From: CAINVV01 sp964506325
GTDB lineage: Bacteria > Bacteroidota > Bacteroidia > Bacteroidales > Prolixibacteraceae
Assembly (NCBI GenBank): GCA_964506325.1
Contig: CAZDLO010000159.1
Span: 1-6,338, forward strand
Direction of reading: 5' to 3'
DNA: 6,338 bases
The notes below the pieces were generated by a model that was not told the DNA's origin, made no database searches, and saw only the letters and a list, made by a program, of their open reading frames with translations. This document shows, in pieces, positions 6,176-6,338 of the stretch (positions are counted from its first letter, which is position 1; each line of letters begins with the position of its first letter). The position numbers and the translations under genes are program-made.

Positions 6176-6338
6176 TTATCCGGATCGGTTACTTCTACTG
6201 CCGCTGGCGCGGATTTGCAATACGTGCCCCATCCTATTCAAGTCAAACACGATGCTATTTCTTCCTTTGAACCGCAAACGGTAAAAACACACTCCACCAG
6301 GTTTATAAAACAAATATTTTATGCTCATTTTTAGGTAT
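6176..6338 (-). CDS. Open frame running in from the right edge, unrecognised (doubtful gene)
   Basis: The minus-strand frame is open from the window edge to a TAA at 6178-6176, with an internal ATG at 6328-6326 that would give 50 residues beginning MSIKYLFYKPGG. Its last 17 or so codons run through the REP-like copy 2 and read VLQIRASGSRSN, a low-information string produced by the repeat rather than a protein fold. It may be the 3' end of a gene that reads into the repeat, or no gene at all. No domain is recognised. It would lie 82 bases upstream of the membrane-protein gene on the same strand. Confidence 0.2.
   Translation of the reverse strand, partial: YLKMSIKYLFYKPGGVCFYRLRFKGRNSIVFDLNRMGHVLQIRASGSRSNRSG
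6209..6228 (-). repeat. REP-like 20-bp repeat, copy 2 (inverted relative to copy 1)
   Basis: On the + strand it reads GCGGATTTGCAATACGTGCC, whose reverse complement differs from copy 1 at three positions only. The copies lie 598 bases apart in opposite orientation with one intact gene between them. The copies differ at bases inside the palindromic arms, suggesting both are decaying from a common GGCACGGATTGCAAATCCGC-like form. Confidence 0.5.

Overview
The window looks like chromosomal DNA of a Bacteroidota bacterium, probably Bacteroidales or Marinilabiliales. This is inferred from the protein character: a membrane GT83-type transferase paired with a DPM-like GT2, a secreted GH78 rhamnosidase, start codons with little Shine-Dalgarno sequence, and an AT-rich background. 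No rRNA, tRNA or marker gene is present to fix the taxon.

Layout. Positions 1-2308 hold a leftward two-gene unit: a GT83 (ArnT-like) polytopic glycosyltransferase (2308 to 629), then a GT2 polyprenyl-phosphate-sugar-synthase-like glycosyltransferase that starts inside the end of the first gene (11-base overlap) and runs off the left edge. Together they look like an envelope-glycan step: the GT2 would charge a lipid carrier with a sugar, and the GT-C enzyme would transfer that sugar on the periplasmic side. Positions 2309-2999 hold no intact gene. They contain a 3' remnant of an IS21-type istB, a second short peptide-like fragment, and a leftward terminator-like hairpin. Positions 3000-5462 encode one large exported alpha-L-rhamnosidase-type GH78 enzyme on the + strand, visibly richer in G+C than the glycosyltransferase genes. 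Positions 5629-6093 (minus) encode a small two-helix membrane protein with a PH-like tail, convergent with the GH78 gene. The convergent gap holds a perfect 10-bp inverted repeat and one copy of a 20-bp repeat. The second, inverted copy of that repeat lies beyond the other end of the small gene, at 6209-6228.

The GH78 gene is monocistronic within what is visible. No SusC/SusD pair, regulator or second glycosidase is in view, so its substrate cannot be set from context. I see no convincing new multi-gene system. The least ordinary signals are the REP-like repeat pair bracketing the small membrane-protein gene, the perfect palindrome between convergent genes, and the istB scar.
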